64,000 bases of DNA from Drosophila pseudoobscura (lineage: Eukaryota; Arthropoda; Insecta; Diptera; Drosophilidae): positions 21,527,001-21,591,000 of the forward strand of contig NC_046681.1 of the NCBI RefSeq assembly GCF_009870125.1. The letters run 5' to 3'. Each line of letters begins with the position of its first letter. Positions within the stretch are counted from its first letter, which is position 1. Below the pieces are notes generated by a model, which was not told the DNA's origin, did no database searches, and saw only the letters and a program-made list of their open reading frames with translations. The position numbers and the translations under genes were made by a program. Shown piece after piece: positions 48,738 through 59,128 of this stretch.

Positions 48738-51700
48738 CTAAAGGGACGCAACATCCAAAATATACATTTAATAATCACCGAAAAGGTGAGACTTAAGGGA
48801 AAGACATACCTCGTAGATGGGCATGCAAATGGAATCAATAAAGTTCACTTGCATCATGGGCAGCTCGTCCTCCTTTTCGCGATTCATGATATCCTTTAAG
48901 GGGAGATGAATAGATGCTTAGACTCTTACAATAATCACCGTTTAAGGATTCAGTTCTTACAATCGGAGTTATGTTCAGCTCCTGCTTCTCCATGTCGCCC
49001 TGCTCGAAGAACTCGGAGCTAACCAAATCGGCCACACGCTTCTCAATCTCCCACGGCTTCGTGATGGCCGACAAATCACAGACAGTCATGCTCATGGCCC
49101 GCAGCAAAGCACGCGGCTCCTCGCCCACCCAATGGCTCAATGGCTGCTCCACGCTCTCCAAGAATGGGCCACGTTTTCTGAGGGGTACACGTACAAACAA
49201 AACAGTTAAGCCTCAAGTTTCATTTGGGGTTTGTCTGCCTCAGAACTCACTTGAAATACACTGCCAAATCGGTGGACAGAATGGCATCTTCCAACACCCG
49301 TATAACCCTGCAATAATCATCGGAGGAGAGATTGGCCAGTATTTGATTTCCAGGGCTATTCAAAATCATCAGACACTGATCGAAATGATGATGCTCCATG
49401 GTGGATGTGGAGTACAGCTGCGCCAGAGGCGAAGAGGCTCTAAGAAGTGAAGTTTTTCTTTAGAATTGAAACACTTTTAAGGCACTTCCTCCAACGTACT
49501 TAATCTGAAAGGAGTTGTTAGTCCCTCGATGGTCGAGATCATGACACAGGCAGCCAATAATGAGAGCCAAGCATTCAATTTCGCCAAAGATCTTCCACCA
49601 TTGTGTGGTCTAAAGAAAAGATGGCTATATTTCATGCTAAATTCATTGTTCTGTTTCTACTCACCGTCAGAATGGCAAACATCATTTGGGCCACATTGAA
49701 GGCATGCCTCCAATTGTGATACGTAACATTGCGATAGTTCTTTTTGACGCTCAACAGCCAACGGCACAGCACTTCGTAGTCAATATGAAAACGCTCCACA
49801 AAATCGAGATCCAGAAACATGCGCAAACAGGCCTGCAAATACAGTACAATTGGGGTATGTTCCATGAAGATTTCCAAGAGAAACGTACCTTCAGTGTATC
49901 ATCATCTTCAAAGTGGATGTCATCGAACTTAAAGTCGTGTAGGCGGAAATGTACGGCCGATGGTACACGAAGTCGCTATAAAGATATATCGAAGAGTGTT
50001 CAAGAAATTAATTTATTACAAAGCAGGTTTTTGTAAGGAGTTCTCTTAGGTTATGATTGGTTATATTTAAAGGTTAGAGGTCTACGCTTTTGCTTTAGAT
50101 AACTTTTGCTTTTTGATGAACTATTGTCATCGATATTTTATCACTTAATTATCGCTTATTTTATGTATAGTTTTTACATTAAATGATAATGTGTAAATAT
50201 TCCTTATTCCGTAAATTCCTTAAAACCTCTATAAACTATTAATTGGGTTGTGGTAATCCTACAAAATTAATTATGTATCAACAAATGTCCTTCCTAATCT
50301 ATTAAATCTGCTTGGAACTTTGCTTTGCATCCTATTCCACAAAATCTCTTCCAAAAAGTAAATAAAAACCAAAAATCTCGCGGACGGACCCTCATCTCCT
50401 GGCTGGCTGGGTGGCTGTCAGGGAAATGTTAATGGCGCTACATTAGCCACCAAAGCGGAATAGAGAAGTACCCCGCACAAAGGAAAAAAAAACCCCTACA
50501 GCATAGCCGCAGGGGGGCCAAAGTCACTGTCGAGAAGTGCAAGAAAAAAAGGGTTCGGTCTCTTTCTTGATGCGGTAATCGCCTCGCATCGCTCTGTGTC
50601 CGTCGTGAAAGTAAATCCAAAGCCTAGTATGGCATAATTTTAATTAAAATTAATAACATCCCAAGATCTTCGTCTCCGGCTGACAAGCCGACAGGCGGTC
50701 ATAATTTTCCTCGAGCATAATTACAGCAAGTGTCCGACTGGGAGACAAATGGAAAAGGACTACTCGACTGGACTACGGCCTCCTGGTGCTTGCCCCCTCT
50801 CTCTCTCTGGTATAAAAGTTTCCTTTTGTCATACTTTTGTGCGAACAAACTAATTAGAACTGTCAACACGCCGGTCGGTTGGTCGGTTTGGTTGGGTTGG
50901 TCGTGGGTTAAGGGGAAAGACCCTTCCGACACGACAGCTTGTTGCTGCTGTTTCTGTTTCTGTCAGCAGCGGCAATAAAAAACCGTGAAGTAAAAGCCCC
51001 ACAGCTCCATGGGACAATGGCAGCAGTGGGGACAGGACGGCACAGCACAGCACAGGACACCTTTATTTATGGCCTGACATAAAAATTAAGAGCGCAAAGC
51101 AGTCCGGCAGTGACCTTTTCCCTATTTACAAATGAAGTGAACGCAAATAAAATTAACCAAAAGCAAGTGCCCCTCCGAGACGACGACGACGACGAGGTAG
51201 AACTGAAAACTTACACGCAACCGATGGGCCTCGTCCATGGTGGCCGAGGCATGATAGCTGAGCACCTCCAGGGTGACGCTCTGCTTGGCCATTGCCACGA
51301 TGGCCTTCTCGTACATGTGCGTGTTGTGAATGCCCATGCCACAGAAGATGGCGAACGCCTCCACAAAGTTCTCATCGTTTTTGGTAAAGTCCTGAAAGGA
51401 AAAACCGAATGAAAACTTTTGGGGTGAAGATCGCTGATTCCCTTGTGGGCCACTTACCAGTTCATTGAATTTGTTTATCAACTGAATGACGCCTATAATC
51501 TGTCCCAAAGAGTTCTTGATGGCCATGCACAGGATCGATCGATGCTTGAAGCTGGAGTTCTCGTCCACTTTCGAGTCGAAGCGATCGTCCTCGTAGGCAT
51601 TCGGCACCATCACAGTCTCCCCCGTGGTGGCCACATGCCCGGTGATGCCAATGTTGATGGGGAAACGCGACTCGTAGGGGCTGGTGCGCGAGGTGGCCTC

Positions 51701-54700
51701 CTCCTCGCGGAGGTCGTTCGCCTCAAAGTCAAAGACCCGCGAGAAGCTGCCCTTGTCCGCCTCGTGGACGAGTAGTATCTGGACGCGCTGGCACTGGATG
51801 AGACTCTGCATGTGCGTGAGTATGCGGAAGACCATGTGCTCGATGGTGCTCTGCTCCTCGAAGATCATGCGTGCGAGGTCCAGCAGCACTTGATTCCGTT
51901 TGATTTCCAATTGAGATTTCTCGTACAGTTGGGCATTGCGCAGTCCGATGCCACAGAATTGCAGATACGAGGCAAAGACCTGTCCGGTAAAGAGCCAAAA
52001 GGATTATGCCAAAAGGATTAAAACACACAGAAAGCCACGCCACAGAAAATGACGTTGAAAAATTCCATAAAAATATGAGAGCACGCACACACCACATACA
52101 CAAAAGATGGATAATCCCCGATGGCATTTTGTCTGACATTCTGCTAAGCTTTCTTAACAGGTTTCCCCCCCATTTTTCCTTTGTGTTGAATAATGAATGC
52201 AATTTGCCTCTGGGGCCAAAAGTGGAAGGAGAAAGAAGAGACTCTGCTCTGCAGTAAGCTGCAGCTCTTATGTGGCTTATAGCCGAAACAAAAGACACCA
52301 TCAGACCCCATTCATTCACCCATCCATCTACCCACCTACCCATCTATCCTCTTATCCATTCCGTCAGTCAGTCATTCACTTCCGGTGGCACACACCCACA
52401 CTCTCCCGCACTGCACTGCACTCACCTTTTCATCGATTTCGGAGAAGCACTCGCCATTCACTTTGTTGATGACTTGAGCAACGCCAATCACATCCCCAGA
52501 GGAGTCCTTAATGGGCATGCACAGGAGGGCCTTTGTCCGGTAGCCGGTCAGCGAATCGATTTCACAATTGAACCGATCATCCTGTGTACGCGGGTGAGAC
52601 AAAAATATACGGGAGAGAATTAATTTATTAGTTACAGATTCGAAAGGCTTCTTATAAATGGAGTTATACTTATGGAAAGCATTGTATTTTTTTTTTTGTG
52701 TGAAAATATATATCCTACAATTTTTGATAGACAAAAACTTTTTCATTAAAAAGATTTCTTACTTAAACTGTATTTAAAAAGCAAAACAAAATGTTAAGAA
52801 TTTATTTTACTTTTAAAAATTGTTCCAAGAGTTTTTCTAAGAAGAAACCAAATTTTACCATAATCAACCTGTGCAACTAAGCCACACTGGAAGAGAGAAC
52901 GTGAGAAAATGCCTTTCCTATGAACCTTTTACTGCCCTTCACCCTTTTTGCTAAGCCATAGTGGGAGAGGGAAGAAGAAAGAGTTAAAGCAAATCAATTG
53001 ATAATAAGCCTAGGAATCACTGCTAATCATAATCTTCGAGAAATTGCAATAGTAACTGTACAGTAGCTTCAGTACCACCCTATGCTAAGCCACACTGTAA
53101 GAGAGAGAGAGAGATGGAGGGCGATGCGCGAGGCGCCGGGGGGCAGACCACATACAGTAGTCAAGATACGGTAGATATTCAGAATAAGTTTCTAAATATT
53201 TTAGGTATATAAGGGGAATATTTGTATCTAATATTCGAAAATATTTACTATGTTCTTTTATATGTAAACTTCCTTATTATACGAGTACTATATCTGGACT
53301 TCTATTACTATTTCTACTCGACATTGACACACATTCTCCCCCCAACAGGCTTTATCTTGCTGCTTACCACTAAAAGAAAGTACTGTTCTGTTGTTAGCCC
53401 ATTTTGGGGTTATCATGTTGTTGGCTTCGGTAAACGCCCCAGACGTCTGGCCTGTTGACTGACATTTGTTTGTGGAGCCACTTAGTTCAGTCAAAAGTCC
53501 ACACGATCTGCGCACTCGAGCACAGCGAAATGTCTAATAATACGAATAAACCGAATAATGCCTTTCATTCACACCAAAAATCGGCTGTAGTTGCTGTTGC
53601 TGTTGGGGCTGCGGCGGTGGTGTCTGTCTGTATTTGGCTCGATTTATCTGCGCTCTGGTCGCGCTGTCTGGTACCGGTGTCAAATATTGTTGTGCCTTGA
53701 TTAATTGTGCCAACAAAATCAGAGGAAGATCTATCTTTATGTGGCTCCCAGGCCCAGTCCCAGTCCGAGTCCCAGTCCGATCTGCTGGTTGTGCGTCATA
53801 TTTGCTCGGGAGTTTATCTACATTTTTGGCAGCGGCTTAAGTTGACTTAAGCGAAGAGAAACAGAAACATTCCAAGGCTTCAATTAAAGCCTTAACTTGA
53901 GAAATAAGAGAAAAAAGAAGAGTGGCCATATCTGGATGGGTCTGGGGGGGCCTGTGGCTATGATATAACATTGCCTAACACGGCCTTGTCTTTGCCACAA
54001 GATTAATTACGCTCCAATTGGCAGACAGGCCCGCAAGAAAAACTGCCAAAAAATATAAAACAGAGACACAGAGAGGGGAAGAGAGGGGGAGAGAGAAGAG
54101 GGGGCAGAGATATCGCGGAGCAAAGAATGAAAGGAAAATGTGAAAAGTGTTCAGTGAGCAATTCAATTGAAAACTTAAAGAGCAGGAGAGCAGAGCACAT
54201 CCGTCCGACATGTGTGTGGGCCGGAACCGGACCGGATCCCATTCTCCCATAAATCTCACAATCAAATGGAAGACATCTACTCCTGCTCCTGCCCCAAAAA
54301 AATTAGGTTTTGCTTTTACTCCTGCCCCCCAAAGAATGTTCTAGTGCCCCTCGATGACGTGATTTATGGTCTCTTTTGGCATACAAATTTGTCAAATTTC
54401 GCTCTTAAAGATAGACAGAGACATTCTCTGGCTAAAGTACTGACCTGGTAAGCATCTGGTATATTGACGGGCTCCCCGCTTTCGGCCACATGGCCGGCAA
54501 TGCCCGTGCCCCAGGCCACACGGACCTCCTCCTGCTGCTCCATCTCCTCCACGGTGCTCCGGGGGCACACATCGAACAGCTTCGAGACGAGGCATCTGCA
54601 ACGTGGCGGAGAAGAGAAGAAAATAAGTTGAAAGAATTATAAATTGTGTTGCAAATTGCACAGCCCCCCCCCACTGCCCATTCGCCCCTCTATTGTTCCG

Positions 54701-57569
54701 TGGAATACAAGGCAAAGTTTAGCTCTAGTCTGGCAGCTTCCTTCCTTCCTGCCTGGCGGTGCTCCTCTTCTCTTATCCTTTTTCGCTATCCTTTAGCTGT
54801 TCGCTCTTTAAAAACTTTTTGTGCGGATGGCAGAGTGGCAGCAGAAGGAGTCGGAGTCGAGTATTTGCCAAATGCGCGTGCAGACAATTGCAATTAGCGT
54901 TGCCAGCAAAATGGCGTCATACGATGCATACAAAATGGCTGCTGCTGCTCCTGCTGCTGCACGCTACATGCCACATGCCACCCCTGCCTTTCCTGCCACA
55001 CATTCTGCTAAAGGTTTCTCCCCTGCCCCCTCCTGTCTGCATGGCATTTATGGCGGGAACATCCAGCGTAGAGCCACGCATTCGCATTCGAAATCATAAA
55101 ATCCCAAAAATAAATGCCATCAAAATGTTGCCAAAGACAAAGTTGAAGCTGAAGTTGAAGCTGCCACTGCACTCTACGAGGGGAGTCATGCCACATTCTA
55201 CTAAACAAAATGAAGTAATCCACAAATTGCATGGAAAAAAAACCACTCGCCTGATTGCTATTGGAAAACTTTTCTTTCAACAAAAAAAAAGGAATGGTAG
55301 TACAAAATATTAAGGATTTATATTTAGAAAACTAAAAGCGAATTTAGAGATTTTCGAAAGGATTTAAGAGGGGAATTAAAGCAGAGATTAAGGTAGAATT
55401 TACAGGTATGTAAATCAAGGATTACAGATGATGCAGGGGTCAAAGAACACACCATTGTGGCATGCCCAAAACTACAAAAAACTACAATGCTGCAGCCCCC
55501 AGCTGGGCGGCAAAGCACTAAGCCAATCATCCATGGAAAATCTATGAAAAACATCTGCGGTCAAACGTTCATTTCGAAATCTGGACTCGCAAATAAAATT
55601 GAAAACTTATAGACCTGCCAGCTAGTGTTTCCATAAAAACTACATGCACCAAAGCATTCCTTCAAGTCTTTTTTTCATTTCATTCCCCAACTTCTATCCC
55701 AAACAAAACAGATCCTAGTGTTTAGTTAACGCACTTCTTGAGTCCATCGGGTCCATTGCAGCGTCCTTGCACCAGGAACAGCGATCCACGATCCGCATTC
55801 AACAAAATGGAGACATTCTGCAGTATCTTGTGGCAGAGCGTGCGGACTTCCAGTTCATTGCAGATATCCTTTACCTAAGAGATCGAAAAGATGGACAATT
55901 ATTTGCATAAGAAATGCGCCAATTGATACAAATGTATCTCTATCTATAGAAAGAGCGAGACAATAACGCCTGACGTCTTTCGAATGTTTGCCGATAGCAA
56001 CGTCAATTGGAAAGCCAACAAACAAACACGTCAACGCGTAAACGCTGTAAGCTCTATTAATAGATACGTAGATACACAGATACATTTGGAGGCGACAATG
56101 GACACTCACCAGTTCAAAAATGATTTCCTTTTCGTCGAGTTGCTTGAGCTCGTTGCGCGACAGCCGCTGCGGTCGCTGGATGCAATGATAGAACTGGTAC
56201 GAGGACGAGGATCCGCCCCCACTGCCTGGGGAGCCTCCACCACCAGCACCGCCACCAGTGCCTGCGGTTCCTGCTGCCGCACCGCTGCTGATGCTGCCCG
56301 AACTGCTGCTGCCCACCGCCCCGCCTGCCTGGTAGTGGCTGTGCTGGCTGTGGTGCAGATGCTGATGCGGATGATGGTGGTACGAGTGGCCGTGGTGGTG
56401 GCTGTGATACTGATACTGACCCGCCACAACGCCCCCCACATTCTGCAGATTCGAACAGGATCCGCCCACACCCACGCCGTTGTCCATCATCGGCGGCCCA
56501 ATGCTCAAGAACGTCGGCGTCCCGTCGATAGTGTTCACAATCGGCTTCAGCAGTCCACCGCGCTCAAATTCGTGAGCAGAGATTTTCCTGTAAATAAATC
56601 TCTCTATAGTTTGGTCCACTGATTGGTGGGTTGGGCTCTGCTGTACTTACCGCACTGGTGTGGTGGCTCCAGAGCCGCCACGCGAGGAGCTCGTCTGTCC
56701 ATTGGGATGTGTGGGTGAGCTGCTGGAACAGACCACATCATTGCCCGCCGTGGTGGCATGGGAGACCAGCCAGGCATCCACCGTTTGACGTGTGGCTTTT
56801 CTACGGAACGGGAAATGGAGGAAATAGATTAGACTAGGGCGATAATATATGATTTATATCTGATAAGGAAACAACAGATGCCTGGATGCAGCGTCTGGAC
56901 TCGTTCTGCAAGACCTTCCTCCATAAGATTCCAAACAACAGATTGACTTCTACCCAATTTATGTCTATTTCTAGAATAGTCGTATGCTCCAAAGGATTCC
57001 TCGTTTCCAATATATATTATCCCTTCGAAAGCTCTTGCCTCACTGCACTCCCTCCTGCCACTTCACTCCCTCCACGAGTTCCTGCAGCCTGCATCCTCCC
57101 CCTCCTGAGTTGTGTCTGTGAGTTTCTCCATTTAGAAAAAATCACTAAATGAACTGCTGGACACACGCTCCAGGATATTCTAGTGATATGCATGCGTGCC
57201 GCATAAAATTGTCTAATAAAAGACCCAGCTCATAAATATTCAGACAGCGAGAAGGATCCTCCCGTACTACTATCTTCCGCCTCTCATCAGTATGTGGCCT
57301 TATAGGCACGCGCTTCTGGCATAAAAACCACCATCCTTGGAGCACCCCTAGGACCCAGGCCAGAGCCACAACAGCAGCAATCACAGCGGGCCACAGCCAG
57401 AGAAAGGAGGAAAGGAGGAAGGAGTATTGGTTGAAAAAGAGGAGACCTTTTTCAGGACAAGCGGCATATTCTTATGCAAAGTACAAACATACAGACACAC
57501 ACCACACCACACCACACCACACACCCCTTTTGTCCAGCCTTCTGTTTAGTGTCCTGCCCCGCAGACAGA

Positions 57570-57626
<57 letters not shown>

Positions 57627-59081
57627 GGAGCTAAACGGAACGCTCTGTCCTGCCTGCTCGACCATGAAAATAAAGCCCAATTTATGTTTTTAGTTGTTAG
57701 TGATTTTTATTATGTGTCATAGACAACTCCTCTTCCTCTGCCTCTCCCTCTGCCTCTCCCTGCCCCCTTTGCGGTTTATAGCGGAAACGAGCTAGCCCTC
57801 GCTCGGTTCATGGCCAACGCGTCCCCTTCCACCCAGGCGCTGCCTTTACCATAAATATGGCCGATTGTTTGCCCTGCGGCCAGAGAGGGTCAACACCAGC
57901 GACCGAACGTGGCAGTGGCATGTGGCAGTGTGTCAGTGCGACGGGGAGGCAGTTGCAGTTGCAAATTTTCGAATTTATCAGTGGAAAATACGAGTAGATT
58001 ATTTGCATGGCATACTCGTATGTAGAGCGCATATTGTATTGATGGAACATCTGCTTAAGAGCAGATGCAATTTATGTACGTCCCCCCCTGCTGTGGACAT
58101 GACTCGACGGGTATCGACGGGTATTGACGGGTAATCGGATTGGAATTTGGGAGGAGCGGGTGGCGAAACTTATTGATTCGATAAAATTCTCCCTCAAGTT
58201 GGACCAAGAAATGTGTGAGGGAAAAGGGAATGAAAGGTTCTTTGAAGATACCAAATATTTGCTGGTTTTTGGGGGAAACCCATCTCTCGGCTAAAGAGCT
58301 ACTAAAGGTATCTGCATTGGAGTATTTGTATCTATTAATATCTATAGTTTTTTGCCTGTCTGCCCATCAAATCAATCTATTCAATTCATGACATGATCTC
58401 CATGTAAGGAGCCATTCATTTTTCTCTCCCGCTTATAGATTTCAGTTGCAATTGCAATTATTTCATCACTAGTAGTATTCATTGATCTATTCTCCATCAG
58501 ATTTCATCTATTCATCTGATAGCGTGATATTTCTTATATTAATCCATCTATTCCTCTGGCGGTTCTTCCATTTATACCCCTAATCCTTCTCCTATAGAAA
58601 CTATACATTCTATAACTCTATCCTTTATGTCTTACCTTATAAAATAATCCTGTACAAATTCCTGATTCTCATCCAGCCAGGCCTCCATTCGCGCATGCTC
58701 TGGATCGTAGGGGGGTCTGCTGTGCTGCGGCGACGACGACGCATGATGCTGGTAGGACTGATGCTGGTGTTGCCACTGCTGCTGTTGCTGTTGTTGCTGC
58801 TGTTGCTGCTGCTGCATCGACGGCTGTGTGGCATACAGCTGCAGCTGTGGATAGGCGGAGGAGAGGGCTGGTGGGGGTGCCGCAGCAGCCGATCCAGATC
58901 CAGGTCCAGATCCAATATTATTCTGATTGCTGCTGCTGCTGCTGCTCAGCGGCTGATAGTGGTGGGCGGGTGATGGCTGGTGTGCGGCTGGTGGCAGGGG
59001 GACACCGGTGCGTGTGGCAAGGAGGAGCGAGTGCTCGCCGTAGCCATAGCCGTACCCTGTGCCCCCCTGCTCCGCATTCAT
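47586..59081 (-). CDS. Dual-GAF cyclic-nucleotide phosphodiesterase 11, fifteen coding exons
   Basis: Hydrolyses cAMP and cGMP. Exons, 5' to 3': 58636-59128, 56651-56800, 56110-56587, 55735-55874, 54445-54595, 52426-52581, 51458-51979, 51215-51391, 49889-49975, 49665-49832, 49500-49609, 49251-49439, 48961-49177, 48810-48893, 47586-48737. All are GT-AG and in frame, giving 1408 residues from ATG 59081. The order is a poly-Gln N-terminus; the family [12 protein letters not shown] segment; a His/Gly/Ser-rich insert; GAF-A (about 360-515) with an NK-F-DE motif; GAF-B (about 535-725) likewise; a catalytic domain (about 780-1035) with [24 protein letters not shown] and the nucleotide-binding Gln of MMQVNF; and a long disordered His-rich tail. 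The first exon appears to follow an acceptor at 59129, so an upstream exon and alternative starts are likely. Confidence 0.95.
48810..48893 (-). CDS. Pde11 exon 14 (nucleotide-binding Gln)
   Basis: 28 codons, [20 protein letters not shown] and onward. The Gln in MMQVNF is the invariant residue that pairs with the purine ring. Confidence 0.94.
48961..49177 (-). CDS. Pde11 exon 13
   Basis: Encodes KRGPFLESV, then [15 protein letters not shown], which holds the second metal-ligand Asp, and [20 protein letters not shown]. Confidence 0.95.
49251..49439 (-). CDS. Pde11 exon 12
   Basis: Encodes [20 protein letters not shown] and the following catalytic helices, ending in a Lys codon split at a GTGAGT donor. 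Confidence 0.95.
49500..49609 (-). CDS. Pde11 exon 11 (metal-binding motif)
   Basis: Encodes [13 protein letters not shown] and [15 protein letters not shown], the HD-x2-H-x4-N PDE signature that binds zinc and magnesium. Donor GTACGT splits a Lys codon. Confidence 0.95.
49665..49832 (-). CDS. Pde11 exon 10 (catalytic domain start)
   Basis: Encodes [20 protein letters not shown] and [11 protein letters not shown]; the His of HNWRHAF is the general-acid position of PDEs. Confidence 0.96.
49889..49975 (-). CDS. Pde11 exon 9
   Basis: 29 codons ([20 protein letters not shown] and an acidic end) linking GAF-B to the catalytic domain. Too short to stand out as a frame; placed by phase. Confidence 0.9.
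49976..51214 (-). other. Pde11 intron (1.2 kb)
   Basis: AT-rich with a plus-strand TATAAAA near 50811 and a GGTC/GGTTG-rich stretch near 50872-50905. No nested gene seen. Confidence 0.7.
51215..51391 (-). CDS. Pde11 exon 8 (GAF-B end)
   Basis: Starts DFTKNDENF, completing the second NK-F-DE motif across the junction, and runs through [20 protein letters not shown]. Confidence 0.95.
51458..51979 (-). CDS. Pde11 exon 7 (GAF-A/GAF-B linker and GAF-B)
   Basis: Encodes the connecting helix ([20 protein letters not shown]) and most of GAF-B, ending in QLINKFNEL at a GTAAGT donor. Confidence 0.96.
51980..52425 (-). other. Pde11 intron (446 bp)
   Basis: Contains a CCATCTACCCA-type short repeat near 52320-52350. 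Nothing else recognisable. Confidence 0.7.
52426..52581 (-). CDS. Pde11 exon 6 (GAF-A end)
   Basis: Encodes [32 protein letters not shown] and [15 protein letters not shown], which holds the NK-F-DE motif of cyclic-nucleotide-binding GAF domains. Confidence 0.95.
52582..54444 (-). other. Pde11 intron (1.9 kb) with a thrice-repeated motif
   Basis: Three copies of a CTAAGCCACACTG-like motif followed by AAGAGAGA-type purine runs start at 52877, 52951 and 53085. The remainder is AT-rich with a GA-rich segment at 54060-54110. Confidence 0.65.
54445..54595 (-). CDS. Pde11 exon 5 (GAF-A middle)
   Basis: Encodes [18 protein letters not shown] and [20 protein letters not shown], the characteristic GAF-A core. 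Donor GTCAGT. Confidence 0.93.
54596..55734 (-). other. Pde11 intron (1.1 kb)
   Basis: No nested gene; a short AAGTTGAAGCTG direct repeat occurs near 55140-55165. Confidence 0.65.
55735..55874 (-). CDS. Pde11 exon 4 (GAF-A start)
   Basis: Encodes [18 protein letters not shown] through [14 protein letters not shown]. Donor GTGCGT. The acceptor CTCTTAG at 55875 was preferred over the AG six bases on because it restores the conserved VKDI. Confidence 0.9.
56110..56587 (-). CDS. Pde11 exon 3 (His/Gly/Ser-rich insert)
   Basis: Starts [11 protein letters not shown], conserved in PDE11, then a long His-rich and Gly/Ser-rich insert, then [18 protein letters not shown] leading into GAF-A. Donor GTGAGT. 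Confidence 0.93.
56651..56800 (-). CDS. Pde11 exon 2 (RKATRQ segment)
   Basis: Encodes [16 protein letters not shown] and a Ser/Thr/Gly-rich stretch. Too split to be open as a long frame; placed by phase and by family similarity. Confidence 0.92.
56801..58635 (-). other. Pde11 intron (1.8 kb)
   Basis: Contains the GA microsatellite at 57567-57623, a CACAC-rich stretch near 57497-57525, a near-palindromic pair of E-boxes at 58048-58067, and a GACGGGTA-type repeat at 58103-58132. No nested gene. Confidence 0.65.
57567..57623. repeat. GA dinucleotide microsatellite
   Basis: About 25 GA units, nearly uninterrupted, inside a Pde11 intron; GA tracts in flies can bind GAGA factor, but nothing here shows that it does. 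Confidence 0.85.
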
Positions 59082-59128
59082 TCGCAACGGGGTCGTCGCC
59101 GGCTCTTCAATGCTCCGCAAATGCAGGC
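58636..59128 (-). CDS. Pde11 exon with poly-Gln N-terminus
   Basis: A TTTCTTGCAG acceptor precedes 59128; ATG 59081 is the first in-frame ATG within the exon. It encodes Ser-, Pro- and Gln-rich sequence with a run of about 13 Gln (a CAG/CAA tract near 58770-58815), then [17 protein letters not shown], the conserved PDE5/6/11 start. Coding from 59081 is certain in frame; the upstream 47 bases may be coding or leader. Confidence 0.85.
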
